Positions 23,650 through 34,349 of a stretch of 64,000 nt of DNA are shown here, piece after piece. The notes under the pieces were generated by a model. That model saw nothing but the letters and a program-made list of their open reading frames with translations, did not search any database and was not told the origin of the DNA. Location: assembly GCF_020497125.1 (NCBI RefSeq), contig NC_059081.1, positions 65,678,768 through 65,742,767 of the forward strand, in the 5' to 3' direction. Within the stretch, counting starts at the first letter, position 1, and every line of letters starts with the position of its first letter. Made by a program: the position numbers and the translations under genes. This DNA comes from Mauremys mutica (Eukaryota > Chordata > Testudines > Geoemydidae).

Positions 23650-24955
23650 GTGTAGGCTGTCAGATCTAATTATTAATATAAATGGTGCAAGTGCACTGGA
23701 TACTGTAACATAAGCTGGTGTTCCAAGTTTCCTTATCACTTGCAATATGTATGTGCAGTTTCGGGGCAGTGCAGCTTGTTACTGCGAGACAAATTCAGAG
23801 CTAAAAGGATATGGCAGAACTTCACACTGTAGTCTAATTGCATTAAACTGAGCACAGCAAAAGAAATAAATATTTAGACAGGGGAGATGGCACCCTGAAC
23901 ACATCAAAGTGTCAGTCTGATATCTGATAATGGAAAAGCACCCTCCCCTTCCTGCATTCGCATGAAACTCGCCCGCTTGCTGTCTCATCCAGATGGTGTG
24001 CTGAGATCTCTCTTCTGCTTCGTTCCTCGAGAGCTCAAACTCCACACCCAATCTGCCATGTTATTTCCATGTCTCTCTACATTGGCTCATTTGTCAATGC
24101 CAAGGAGTCTATTGCAGTGTATGTGCTTTCTCTGCAGCTATTTATGATTTAAAAACAAAACAAAACTAAACTAAATGACTATTTAGTTTCAGCAGCATAA
24201 TAGCTAATTCGGGTAACTAGGAAGTTTGTGGCTGCCCAAGAGGTACCGGACCTAATTAAAAATAAACATTTCATTTTAAGGGGACAGCGGCACGATCCTC
24301 CTTTTGCCACATTTCAGGTTTATGGAAACCTTTTATCAGTAACTATGTAAACTAAGAGAAAATGTTTCCATGTTTAAATTAAGCATGAATTCTTCAGCAT
24401 GCAACATACAGCATCAAGTTAACTCTAGCTGTGAGGATCCACTGGCCTTAAACCCGGGTCCATGATCCCTTGCAACCTTTGCATCCCAGCCTTCATCCAG
24501 TGGCTTGTTAGTAGCTGGTGTGCTGAGTGGCAAATGGATTCCGAGCCCCACCAAAGGCAAAACCCACAGGAGTCCTGATTGGAGGAGCACATGGCCACAC
24601 TCACTGGCCTAGCTGCTCTATTTAAACTAGAAGATGGCACAGGAAGTTGTCCGTCAACTGGGCGAGTCCCTGGCTGTCTGCTACATTGGACCTTACCTTC
24701 TATCCTGACTCCTGAGCCCTGCATTCCTGACTTGTCCCTGCCTCTTGCTTCCCTGCCTTGTTTCTGATCCCAGCCCCCAGTTTCTGACTCCAACTCCAGC
24801 TCCAACTCTAGGTTTGATTCCCGATTCCTCTGACCCTTGGCTCGACCCCTGACTTTGGCTCCTACCCATGGCTTCGATTACTGACTCCTGACTAGAGCTC
24901 CCACCACAAGCTCTGTCTGCTCAAGACCCGGTTTTGACCGTAGCACAGCTGTGGT
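23650..24955. other. Unassigned; C+T-rich repetitive patch at 24560-24955
   Basis: 23650-24420 shows nothing. From about 24560 there is a segment with a TATA-like 'ctctatttaaac' at about 24613, then a degenerate tandem of 'CTGACTCC/CTGACTTTGGCTCC'-like words up to about 24955. This resembles the U5/leader of an LTR element or a degenerate minisatellite, but no TG...CA ends or flanking duplications were found. Confidence 0.35.
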
Positions 24956-24959
24956 GGGA

Positions 24960-25235
24960 GAACAGGAAGGATGAACTTGTGCTTAAGACACTTGGCTGAA
25001 ACTCAGGAGATCTGGATTCAATTCCCAGCCCTATCACAGATCTCCAGTGTGACCTTGGGTAGGTCACAATCATTCCGTATCTCAGTTCCCTTCTTTTCTC
25101 CCACGCTTTGTCTGACTTGTCTATTTAGATTGTGAACTCTTCAAGACAAGGAAGAGTGTCTTACTATACGTATGTACAATGTTGAGCATAATGGGTCCCC
25201 AAGCCCAGTTGGAGCTTCCAGGCATTATTGGAACA
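24960..25235 (+). mobile_element. MIR-type CORE-SINE
   Basis: Sense orientation: 'actcaggagatctggattca' and 'attcccagccctatcacaga' (tRNA-like/CORE boundary), 'tgtgaccttgggtaggtcac', 'tatctcagttccc', then the tail 'tttagattgtgaactcttca' and 'tatgtacaatgttgagcata'. Nearly full length. Confidence 0.85.
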
Positions 25236-25239
25236 ATCA

Positions 25240-28200
25240 GTCAGTCAGTCATGTGCAGGGTGCCCCTTTCCCTCTCTCCTCATCATGAGGTTGTCAAATT
25301 GACACAGTCAGCGAGTCTGGCCACTACAGCATAGATCTTCCCAGAGATACCTGGGCATAGCAATTGTCCTGCACACTGCACACTGCCTAAAGGCTCTGGG
25401 ATTGCATTGAGAAGAATGCAGACATCATTGGCCTTGTCCACACTAAGGAATTTCCCCCCTTACAACCATCATGAAAGCTTCACCGGTGCAGAAAGTCAAC
25501 ACTGCTATATGCACTGAATGAGCTGACCCTGATTGGAAGCTAGTTGGCCACTGTTAGCTGTAATTGGAGCATATTCCCAGTGCAGACAAAGCCTATATTT
25601 GTTTAAAAGATGGCAGAATAGATCTGTGATGCAGAAGCCAACTGCAAGCCCGTTCTCTCCACTGCCCCTAGTCTTCACAGCCACAATGCCTCCTGAGACT
25701 CCCATTTCCTCTTTGCCTCTCCCGCACGCGCATCATGGCTAGCCCGCGGGCAGTATTAATTTGGCACGGGCAGTAAGAAATTGACTAAACTTCTCTTATG
25801 AGCCTTATACCACTGAGTTACTGAAGGAGCTGCTGGAATTCTGAAAACATTACCAAGCAAAAACATAAAACCAAAGCATTTTAAAGCAATGTCTTGCCTA
25901 AAATATCATCAGCGGAGGATGGCTAAGTGATGGGGAAGCACACTGTGCTGCCACTCATATTAGGAAGGGATATTCAAAGATCACAGCCTTTAAAGGAGGC
26001 TACAAGAAGCAATGTTCTTGGTCTCTAAGGAGCTTGACACTGAACTGCATGCAAGAATCAAGAAAAAGTCTGCAGTGGTGGCTGTTACTGGAAGGAAACA
26101 AGAGAATATCAATGGGCAGACAAACAACTATGAATGCAAAAGCTTATCGCCTCAGCTGGTGTAAATTGGAGTAGCTCATCACATAAAGGTTCTCTCTTAC
26201 TTGAGCTAATTAGATCATGTGTACACTTGGTAGAGGAGACACTAAGCCCCCTTCTTTTGAGCTTACCTAGAGCTGAGCACGTTAAAAATTATGACATATG
26301 ATCAGCCAGTGCTGAAAATACTGGAATAAAAGAATCTGGCATACTGTCTACAGTGCTAATTTCTTCTGTGTTGTGTGTTGACCATCACTCAACTTTCCTG
26401 CCTACTGTTCAAGTGCTCTCACAGTTCAGTTATTACTATGCAAAAAGCTGAGACTCTACAGTGGAAAATAGTAATGATTAAAATCGTTGGGAGAGAAAAA
26501 GAGGGCAGTCAAGTTAAATGTAAGTGCTCTAAGTGTTAAGAAAATAACACAACCACACTCCTTAAATGCCAAGTAAGACACTCATAGAAGTTTTTCTGCA
26601 AGTAACTTTGTTAGGTTATTTCTTGTTTATTGACTGCACGAGCCCATCAATTTGTGCTGGTTCCCAAAAACAGCGTAGCAGCATCAACACAGCACTGGCA
26701 GCAGCACCCTTGCTTTTTAGCCAAACCGCAACAGTTTCAAGTCCCCCACTGTTGACTTAGGCTCCTATTCAACGCTAATGATACAGTGGAGGTGATGCCT
26801 GGTTAGCATTTCCAGCCTTTGGCTGAATCAAGGTCCTACTGCTCAGGGCTCTCCAGATTGTTATAGGTATTTCTAAGGGGCTCCTCTCTATGTCATCACT
26901 GCACCAATTAGAAACGTAATTCTTTCTAGAAAAAGAATAAAGCTGACCCCCTCTCCCCAACAGATTAAATCCACTTGCTCAAGAAGAATCAACCTAGCTG
27001 GACCGAAATCTTCACACAGAAGGAATCAGAACTTTATTTCTTACAGCACATAGCTGAGGCTATCCTGGGTCTCGGCTTTTCCAAGAATGTGTGCCCAAAG
27101 AGAGGAATCTTTCCTCACACCCTCATAGTGACAAGATTTTGGCTCACCCTGGTCTCTGATAAAGAGCCCATAGGTTTCAAAAAAATAATAACTGAGAATT
27201 TAAATTCCTGGCCAGGGTACCCCTACCTCAGTAAAATACCCTGTAATGACCAATGCTCTTGGTAAAAGTTACCCATATGCAGAAGAGGCTAGCAGAAAGC
27301 TGACACACTATGTAAACTCCTTTTCTGGGGTGAATGGGGCTTACATTAATTCTTTGCATGGAAGTGAATATCACCGTATATGAGTTACAGGGAGCATACA
27401 ATATCTGATTCACATCTATGCAGCCATTGCAACAACAGTATCATTACTTTGAAGAAAAGTTCTGTTATCTGTTCTAGGACCACAACATCCTGCACTGCAC
27501 TTTTCCAGCAATTCTCATGAAAAAGCCAACACTGCTTCATCAAGGCAAGGTCATTGTGACTTGGGGCTCTCAGTTTAGTTCCTCAGAGATCTGGAAAACA
27601 AGGATTGTGTCAGCTTGATTTCTACTGTGACCAGAGTTGTCATGACTCAAGGCATGGTTTCCATATACCCATTTTCATGGCAGCCATTTATTCATGACAG
27701 ACATATAAAAAATATATTTAGAGGAAGGACAATGTTCATGGGCCTGTAATGCTCTAGTGGAAGAAATTGAAAGTAAAAATAAGGGCTAATTTATGCTAAT
27801 GAGATCATTTCATCAAGGAAAGTAGCACAAATTACTTTGTTTTAGAAATTCCAATTAACTAGATTAATTTTTCATTTAAAGCAGCTTGAGTGTGACTACA
27901 ATGACTGACATATGACCTGGACTTTTACAAAAGATGAGACAGTCCATTTTGCTTGTGTGCATGTATGGGAGGGAGAAAAATAGGGAACAGCTATTTCCCT
28001 GGTTCCGTCTTTCATTTCATCCTTCTCTGACTGAGTATTTTTCAAATGTTTCACAATATTCAAGCCCTCTTCAAAAGTTAATTAGGTAATTTATTGAGTA
28101 ATGTCCCAAAAAATTGATGCAAATACCTTGTTTGCATTACCATATTTCTCTGCATTTAAAGAAGCATGCAAGATAAAAAAAAATCCTACCATGGTGATAA

Positions 28201-28413
28201 CAACTACAGCTGTATGAAAACTCTGAAGTTTCCTTCCCTAGTGTGCCTCAATCAACGTTTTCATTTGTTTGATGCAAATGGGCTCTCTCTAGCCCCCATC
28301 CCCATTTTACTTTCAGTTGAAAGTTGAAAGGAACTCAAAATCTCAAAGCAAAATGATCGAAAGCATCATTTCTTCCAATTGTGTGTCAAAACCACCAACC
28401 CTCTCCTCCCTCC
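25240..28413. other. Unique A+T-rich stretch, no gene recognised
   Basis: No transposon of recent age. 27740-27900 has homeobox/POU-like words (atgctaat, attaatttt, aattaact) and looks slowly evolving, but that is an impression only. Frames of 60-96 codons show no domain. Confidence 0.4.
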
Positions 28414-28425
28414 CTCCCACCAAAA

Positions 28426-28636
28426 GCAGCATAGAGTCTTGTGGCACCTTATAGACTAACAGACGTTTTGGAGCATGAGCTTTCATGGGTGAATACCCAC
28501 TTTGTCGGATGCATCCGATGAAGTGGGTATTCACCCACGAAAGCTCATGCTCCAAAACGTCTGTTAGTCTATAAGGTGCCACAAGATTCTTTGCTGCTTT
28601 TACAGATCCAGACTAACACAGCTACCCCTCTGATAC
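28426..28636 (-). mobile_element. Palindromic Penelope-derived insertion
   Basis: Two 86-bp arms (28426-28511 and 28512-28597) are reverse complements with only a few mismatches and no spacer; the centre is cggatgcatccg at 28506-28517. The right side carries 39 extra bases, ending 'cagctacccctctgatac'. Read on minus, the right-hand unit starts gtatcagaggggtagc and matches the copy at 36149-36278. Its ribozyme segment is homologous to the 3' end of the Penelope fragment at 36080-36330. The 12-bp flanking duplication shows the whole palindrome was inserted as one unit. No coding capacity. Confidence 0.85.
28512..28553 (+). ncRNA. Hammerhead ribozyme-like motif
   Basis: In order: ccgatga (28515-28521) in place of the CUGANGA box; a perfect 6-bp stem II gtgggt/acccac (28523-28528, 28533-28538) closed by attc; GAAA (28539-28542); a 2-bp stem III gc/gc around tcat; and T551-C552 at the cleavage position. 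This is the minimal short-stem-III type reported from Penelope-like retroelements. The conserved U of the CUGA box is C, so this copy is probably slow or inactive. The opposite arm carries a second, more damaged copy on the minus strand (ccgacaa core). Confidence 0.65.
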
Positions 28637-28649
28637 CTCCCACCAAAAA

Positions 28650-30155
28650 AATACATATGACTACCTAACACTGACTCAAGATTTTCCCAAAACGTTCATA
28701 CAACTTTCAGTGTTCAGAGTTTGTAAGGAAACCTTACACCCTTGAGTATTCTTCGGTTCCTGATTTCAATGATTTAGCTCACCTTCTTCTTCTAGCCTTC
28801 GTCACATCTATGTGGGGTCAGATTTTTGAGTCCTTCTCAATTCCAGTCTGTACAAGCAGTTCTTCAGAAATTTAGCTGATAATCAAATCCTTTTATAGGA
28901 CATGCATTCACCTAGCTTTGGGTCTTCCAACTCTTCTCTTACCCTCCACTTCTAAGTTTAAAACCCTGTTTCCTATATATTCTTCCAATCTTCTTTTCGC
29001 ATGCCCAAACCATCAAATCCTGGATTCCCTAAGATTTTCTATAATTGGTACCACCTTTCCACGCTCCTTAATTCGTTTGTTCCAAACATGATCCATCCTT
29101 GTAACTTAACATTTTCACCATATTCAAGATCAGCTCCTACATCTTCCTCAGTGCCCATCATCCAGCTCAACTAATAATTCTAAATTATTGGACTTTTTTT
29201 TTTTTAAGTCTAGCTTACTCTTACCTATTCCAATTTTTTTGGTCATTTCTACTCAGCTTGGATAATGACACTAAATAGGTCTGTTTCATTTTTGTTTATA
29301 CTCGAGTTTCTACTGTCAAGTTCATTTCCTGGTTACAAGGCATTTGCATAATATTGTTGTTTTTGGCTCACAACCTGCCAGAAAGTAGTTAAAATGAGAG
29401 GTTCTAAACTGATTAGATTTTAAACAATGTTATTCAAAGCTGCAATCAGATTAAATATTATACAAAATATATTACCAGATAATTTTATGCTTTAAGTTGG
29501 CAGTAAAGTTTTTACTCCTTTTCTTTAAAAAAATTTATTTCACATCACCACATCCAGCCAAGCTGTGGTCAGTTCTGTAGTCCAGGTTAGGGTGAGGAAA
29601 AGCCACCTTTCTGTTCCCTTAGTATTGGCTTTTGGGGTAACTTAGAAAAGTTTTGGGCTGCTCTACCTTATGCTGGCTAAAATAGTCCCAATCCAGGACC
29701 CCTCCTTATAACAGCGAGAGAGTAGGCAGTATACAGCGAGCAAAAACAGCTTTATGCCACCTGGGAAATTCTATTAATTCTGCTTATCTGTTCTCAGTAA
29801 ATTGTTTTATTCAACTTTGATAGTCCAGCTAATCAGAAGATGCAGAGAGAAAAAGACAGTTGTTTTAAATGCTATGAGTAAAGGGCCATTATAATTTTAT
29901 TTGAGACCTTGTTCTCAATATTTGACATGTCAAGAAAGGGATTCAGTCCTTGAGACTGAAACCCCTAAAACTGAAACGACAACTCTGTGGGACTGAGAAG
30001 TCTCATTTACAAGGATGCTTAGTTCAACATCTCACTAACAACCCCCTAACTGGTCCAGAGGCTGAAGAATATCTAAATCTTTGTAGTATCGCCATCTTGA
30101 GAAGAATGTGCTTAAAATCATTCTGTGCTTCTGTGCATAAGAGGACATCATATCA
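28650..30155. other. Unique A+T-rich sequence
   Basis: No gene. 28780-29350 might be a very old LINE remnant read on minus, but no motif can be named. Poly(T) at 29193-29204. Confidence 0.35.
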
Positions 30156-30987
30156 AGTCAAACTAGGCAACCGGTTTTTGACTGGAATGCCCAGTCCCAA
30201 AGTCCAGTCGGTGGTGCTGCGGGGCTAAGGCATGTCCCTGCTGCCCCTAGACACAGGGTCGGCCAGGGAGGCTCCACGCGCTGTCCCACCCCGAGCGCCA
30301 GCTCCGCAGCTCTCATTGGCTGGGAACCGTGGGTAATGGGTGCTGCAGGGATGGCACCTGTGGGTGCGAGCAGCATGCGGAGCCCCGTGGCCACCCCTGT
30401 GCCTAGGGGCCGCATGGACATACCAGATGCTTCTGGGAGCTGCCTGAGGTAAGCGTCACCTGGAACCTGCACCCCAAACCTACTCCTGCATCCCAACCCA
30501 CTGCCCCAGCTCTAGAGCACAGACCATGCACCCTCTCCCGCCCTCTGACCCACTCAGCCCCCGCCTGGAGCCCCCTCCTGCAGCCCAAGCCCCTCAGCCC
30601 TGGCTCTGCCCCAGAGCCTGCATCCGCAGCTGGAGCCCTCACCCCAACCCTCTGCCCCAGCCCTGAGCCCCCTCCCACACTCCAAACCCCTCATCCTTGA
30701 CCCCACCCCAGATCCTGCACCCCCCAGCACCCCAACCCCTCATTTCTGGCCCCACCCCAGAGCCCCACCCTCAGCCAGAGCCCTGACCTCCTCCCGCACC
30801 CCAACCGCAGGCCAGTGAAAATGAGCAAATTAGCAAGGGTGGGGGACAGTGAGCGACAGAGGGTGGGGGGATGGAGTGAGTGGGGGTGGGGCCTCTGAGA
30901 AGGAGCAGGGCCTTGGGGCAGGGGGACGGGAAGGGGCAAGGGTGTTCCGTTTTCTGCAACCAGAAAGTTGGCAACCCTCAGTCAAAC
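30156..30987. repeat. 8-bp target-site duplication of hAT-type element
   Basis: The word agtcaaac at 30156-30163 is repeated exactly at 30980-30987 and bounds the G+C-rich element between them. Confidence 0.85.
30164..30979 (-). mobile_element. G+C-rich non-autonomous hAT-type transposon
   Basis: 816 bp. The right end 'ttggcaaccctc' is the reverse complement of the left end seen at 8724 and 49436, and the left end 'taggcaaccggtttttgact' matches the complement of the right end at 9489, so this copy lies in the opposite orientation. It has a perfect 8-bp duplication. The interior repeats C-rich words such as 'ccccagagcc' and 'ctcctgcagcccaagcc'. Frames of up to 112 codons inside it have low-complexity composition and are not genes. 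No transposase is encoded. Confidence 0.88.
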
Positions 30988-30989
30988 CT

Positions 30990-31790
30990 GCAATACGCTG
31001 GTAAGGCAGGATGATAATAAATTTCAACCTGACAGAGAATGTAGCAGGCCGACAGTCTGATAAAATCCACTCCTGCTGGCCACAGGGCAGAGCCAAACAA
31101 ATATGATGCAAATCTCAAACATTTTCTACAGCTGCATAATGGACTGAGCAATGTCAGGTAACGACTACAAAATGTTAAGTGTCCTGGAGTGTGAGAAGTT
31201 AACACATTAACATTTAGGGTGCCTTAGAGACAGTTTGTTTTTTCCAGTCTGCAAAATAGAACACCCCAAGGGAGTTTAGATACCAAAAATACCAAGCCTG
31301 AATTCATAGACTATAGAAAACTTACACGACTACTCTAGTTGACATTGGGTAAATTACTAAAAAGGAGGTTACCGTAAAGGGGAAAATAAGGGCATATCCA
31401 TGCACAAGGAGACAATTTACTGAGCAGAACCAGCTCTTGTACTACACGTTGCATCCTGAGGGACATTGGCAGTACATTAAATACAATACAACTGTGTAAT
31501 GCTGTCAAGTGATAAACCTCATTTCTGGTCCCTAGTGTAGGGAGTTTATCCAGATGTTGTGGCTCAATACCAAACTCTAGCTGCGGGACCAGCCCTATGG
31601 GGCCAGAAGCAACCAAGCATGAAGGCTGCTTTAACTTATGCTGGGAGTCCAGACTGGTACCAGGCCAGTCCCGGGATCAGGGGAATGCAAAGGTGTTTTA
31701 AAGTCACACTTTCAGTGCCAGTCAGTGCCAAGCCACCACACAAGCTCAGCTAGACCACAGAATGAGTAAGCGTTTTCACTGTTTTTGCTA
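30990..31790. other. Unassigned stretch
   Basis: Nothing recognised. A 93-codon minus frame (31335-31616) has no domain features. Confidence 0.4.
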
Positions 31791-31798
31791 TACCTCCC

Positions 31799-32272
31799 TG
31801 TGGCAGGGCAGGGGTAAACCCCTGGAATGCCCTGCTAAAACGCTGGCTAAGTCCTGCTTTCTGGTAGGGAAGCCAGGCGCAGAGGCCCCGGGGGGCCAGC
31901 AGAGAGCCCAGCTGCAGGCCCTAATGAGGGCCAGCTCACAGCAATGACTTGAGCTAAGTAGAGACAGCTGGGCGGAGGAAGGGGCGGGCTATAAAAGCCC
32001 TGGAGACAGCTCAGTCAGGAGGCTAGCCTGGGAGAGGATAGGAGGCTTACATCTCTGTCTCCTCACCAAAGGCAAGGAGCCTCACGGGCCAGGAGACCCT
32101 GGGAAGGGTCTGACTGGGGATAGCTGTTGCGGGAATAAGGGGGACTACACTGTTGCACTGTAAATAAAGACACAAGAGTGAAACACTGAAGAAGGCCTGG
32201 GGACTCTTTATTTAACTAGCCAACACAGGGCACAGGCTCAACAGGGCGGAGACCTGTACGGACCCTGTAACG
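31799..32272 (+). mobile_element. Solo LTR
   Basis: 474 bp beginning tgtggcaggg and ending ctgtaacg (TG...CA with the last base changed), flanked by ctccc at 31794-31798 and 32273-32277. Inside are a TATA box 'gggctataaaagcc' near 31988 and an AATAAA signal near 32163, the normal U3-R order. No internal retroviral or Gypsy coding region is adjacent, so this is a recombination-derived solo LTR. Superfamily not assigned. Confidence 0.85.
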
Positions 32273-32279
32273 CTCCCCT

Positions 32280-32849
32280 TTGACTACACAACACTTACTT
32301 GTCCTCTGAGTTAGGTTCCTACCATCCATTCAAATGCCAGTGTGTGCTATTGCCCAGCCGCGAGTTTCTTTGTTACAGTCCAACTTAACTTTTACACAAT
32401 GAATGGTAAGACTTGCCACGCGCTGGGGGCGTGATACCGCCGCTGTCACAAAGCCTGTGCTCTTTGCTCTCTTCAGTAGATTCCACACTCACCAAGTCCC
32501 TGTTTCAGGACAGGCAGCTGTACATCAAAGTAGTTGACAGTAGTTGATTTAGGGGGGAAATTTAAGGGAATTCAGTGTCCTTGACCAATGCCGGAGGGAT
32601 AGGCCTGGGGCACTGAAGTCCATAGAACATTTGCAGCACAAGCAGAAATAGGCCTCTCTTCCCATACTGCGCGCATCAGTCCTAACCTCAAGCAGTTTCC
32701 ATGCCAATTTAGTGCCTTGCAGACAAAGGTGTCAATGAATGCCAGTTACGGTAGTGGCTTACTAATGTGGGCATTTGTCTAATGGGAATTGCACTAAGTG
32801 CAGAAACCAGTCATCCGATAATCCTGACTAGAACATAATCTTACATTTG
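32280..32849. other. Unassigned stretch
   Basis: Mixed composition and no coding-like frame. Nothing recognised. Confidence 0.4.
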
Positions 32850-33125
32850 AGAGGCAACATGATCAGATGGATAGGACCCTGGACAGGTAATCAGGCAAGC
32901 TGAGGTCTATTCCTAGTTCTGCTATTGACCTGCTGGTGATCTCATTCAAGTCATTTTATCCCTCTATGCCTCTGCTTGCTCTCTGACCCTTTGTCTGTTT
33001 AGACTGTAAGCTCTTTGGGGCAGGGAGTGACTCTTCCTATTCATTTGTACAGCGCCTAGCGCAATGAAGCGCTGAACTTGGCTGTGGCCCTGAGGTGCTA
33101 CTTTCAGACAAATAATAAATACCAT
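32850..33125 (+). mobile_element. MIR-type CORE-SINE
   Basis: Sense orientation: 'gcaacatgatcagatggata', 'aagctgaggtctattcctag', 'ttctgctattgacctgctgg', then the tail 'tttagactgtaagctctttg', 'gtacagcgcctagcgcaatg' and 'ctttcagacaaataataaat'. Full-length-like, old. Confidence 0.85.
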
Positions 33126-33570
33126 AGGAGTAATTTAAATAGCACACCTTTCATCCTGCAGGATCCCAAAGCACTTCCTGCATTTCATAGACTGCATATG
33201 GCATACAGAGAGACACACAAACACCACACACAACTAACAGGATCAGTTCAGCTTAATGTTAGTATTTCACAGTATTTGGACTGTGTTGCACAACTTCCAG
33301 CAACCCACTTTCAGATTTCAGCTCTCTTCTCCAGTGAGTGCGGAGTATTTAATTTCTGCCATACAGTCCTATAGCAATCCTACCTCATCCAAAAGGCATC
33401 GTTATGACAAAAGCAGTGTCCTCTGTCTATTAACAGTCTTGTATAGTACACATTCATACTTGCTCGATTTTGGAGGAACTGAGTAGGTTGCAAGGCTGAA
33501 CAGAGGGACTGCAGCTGAGCTGGAAGGCCTGTAGAGAAGGCACTCAGAATCAGATGCCATATGCCTATGA
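33126..33570. other. Unassigned stretch
   Basis: 'aatagcacacctttcatcct' with 'aggatcccaaagcactt' resembles an old dispersed repeat end. Frames of 98 and 76 codons overlap and have random composition. Confidence 0.4.
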
Positions 33571-33575
33571 GCTTT

Positions 33576-34341
33576 TGTCATAAACAGATAGTTAAGGGTT
33601 AATGCCCCTTTTACCTGTAAAGGGTTAAGAAGTTCACATAGCCTAGCTGACTCCTGACCAGAGGAACCAATGGGGGAACAAGATGTTTCAAAAGGAAGGA
33701 GGGAAGTTTACTTTGTTTAGTCAGTTTCAGTTTCAGCCGGAGTGAGAAAGATCAAGGAACCAGCCTCTTATCAGAGTAGTAAGTTTTAGAAAGGGATAAA
33801 TAGGTTTATGTTTATTTTCTTTGTAACTTGTCTTGGTGCCATTAAGGGAATTATCAAATTGGGTATTCTTCTGTGTATTAAGATTTTTGCCCAGGGGAAC
33901 ATCCTGTGTTTTCTATCTGTTGTCTGTGAGGTCAGCTGTATGCTGTCTCCCAGAGGTTTTTTTCTTTTACCTTTCTTTTCTTTAATTAAAAGCCTTCTTT
34001 TTAAGAACCTGATTGATTTTTCCTTGTTTTATGATCCAAGGGGATTGGATCTGGACTCACCAGGAATTGGTGGGGGAAAGGAGGGGGGATGGTTAAATTC
34101 TCCTTGTTTTAAGATCCAAGGGATTTGGATCAGTGTCCACCAGGGAATTGGTGGAGGAGTCTCTCAAGGCTACCCAGGGAGGGGAAGGTTTTTGGGGGGG
34201 GGAAGGGAGTGATCCAGATACTCAGAAATTCTGGATGGTGGCAGCGAGACCAGATCTAAGCTGGTAATTAATCTTAGAAGTGTCCATGCAAGTCCTCACA
34301 TCTGTACCCTAAAGTTCAGAGTGGGGGTGAGACCTATGACA
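33576..34341 (+). mobile_element. Solo LTR with internal tandem duplication
   Basis: 766 bp, starting tgtcataaac and ending cctatgaca, flanked by perfect 5-bp duplications gcttt (33571-33575, 34342-34346). The U3-like part contains 'ggttaatgccccttttacc'; an attaaa signal lies near 33984. An approximately 80-bp unit beginning tccttgtttt is tandemly repeated from 34021 and 34101. A 134-codon frame (33808-34212) spans the repeat but has no protein features. No internal domain is adjacent, so it is a solo LTR; class unassigned. Confidence 0.88.
34021..34165. repeat. Tandem duplication inside LTR, ~80-bp period
   Basis: Copies start tccttgtttt at 34021 and 34101 and share 'gatccaagg...ttggat' and 'ccaccagg(g)aattggtgg' blocks. 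They differ by several substitutions and small indels, so the duplication is older than the integration or typical of the family. Confidence 0.75.
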
Positions 34342-34349
34342 GCTTTACT

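Larger units (their letters stand above)
28414..28648. repeat. Target-site duplication around a Penelope-derived insertion
   Basis: The 12-bp word ctcccaccaaaa occurs at 28414-28425 and again at 28637-28648, exactly bounding the palindromic insertion at 28426-28636. A duplication of this length fits target-primed insertion by a Penelope-like element. Confidence 0.85.

Noticed and set aside
33808..34212. 134-codon plus frame
   Set aside because: Located within a solo LTR and its internal tandem repeat; no protein features.
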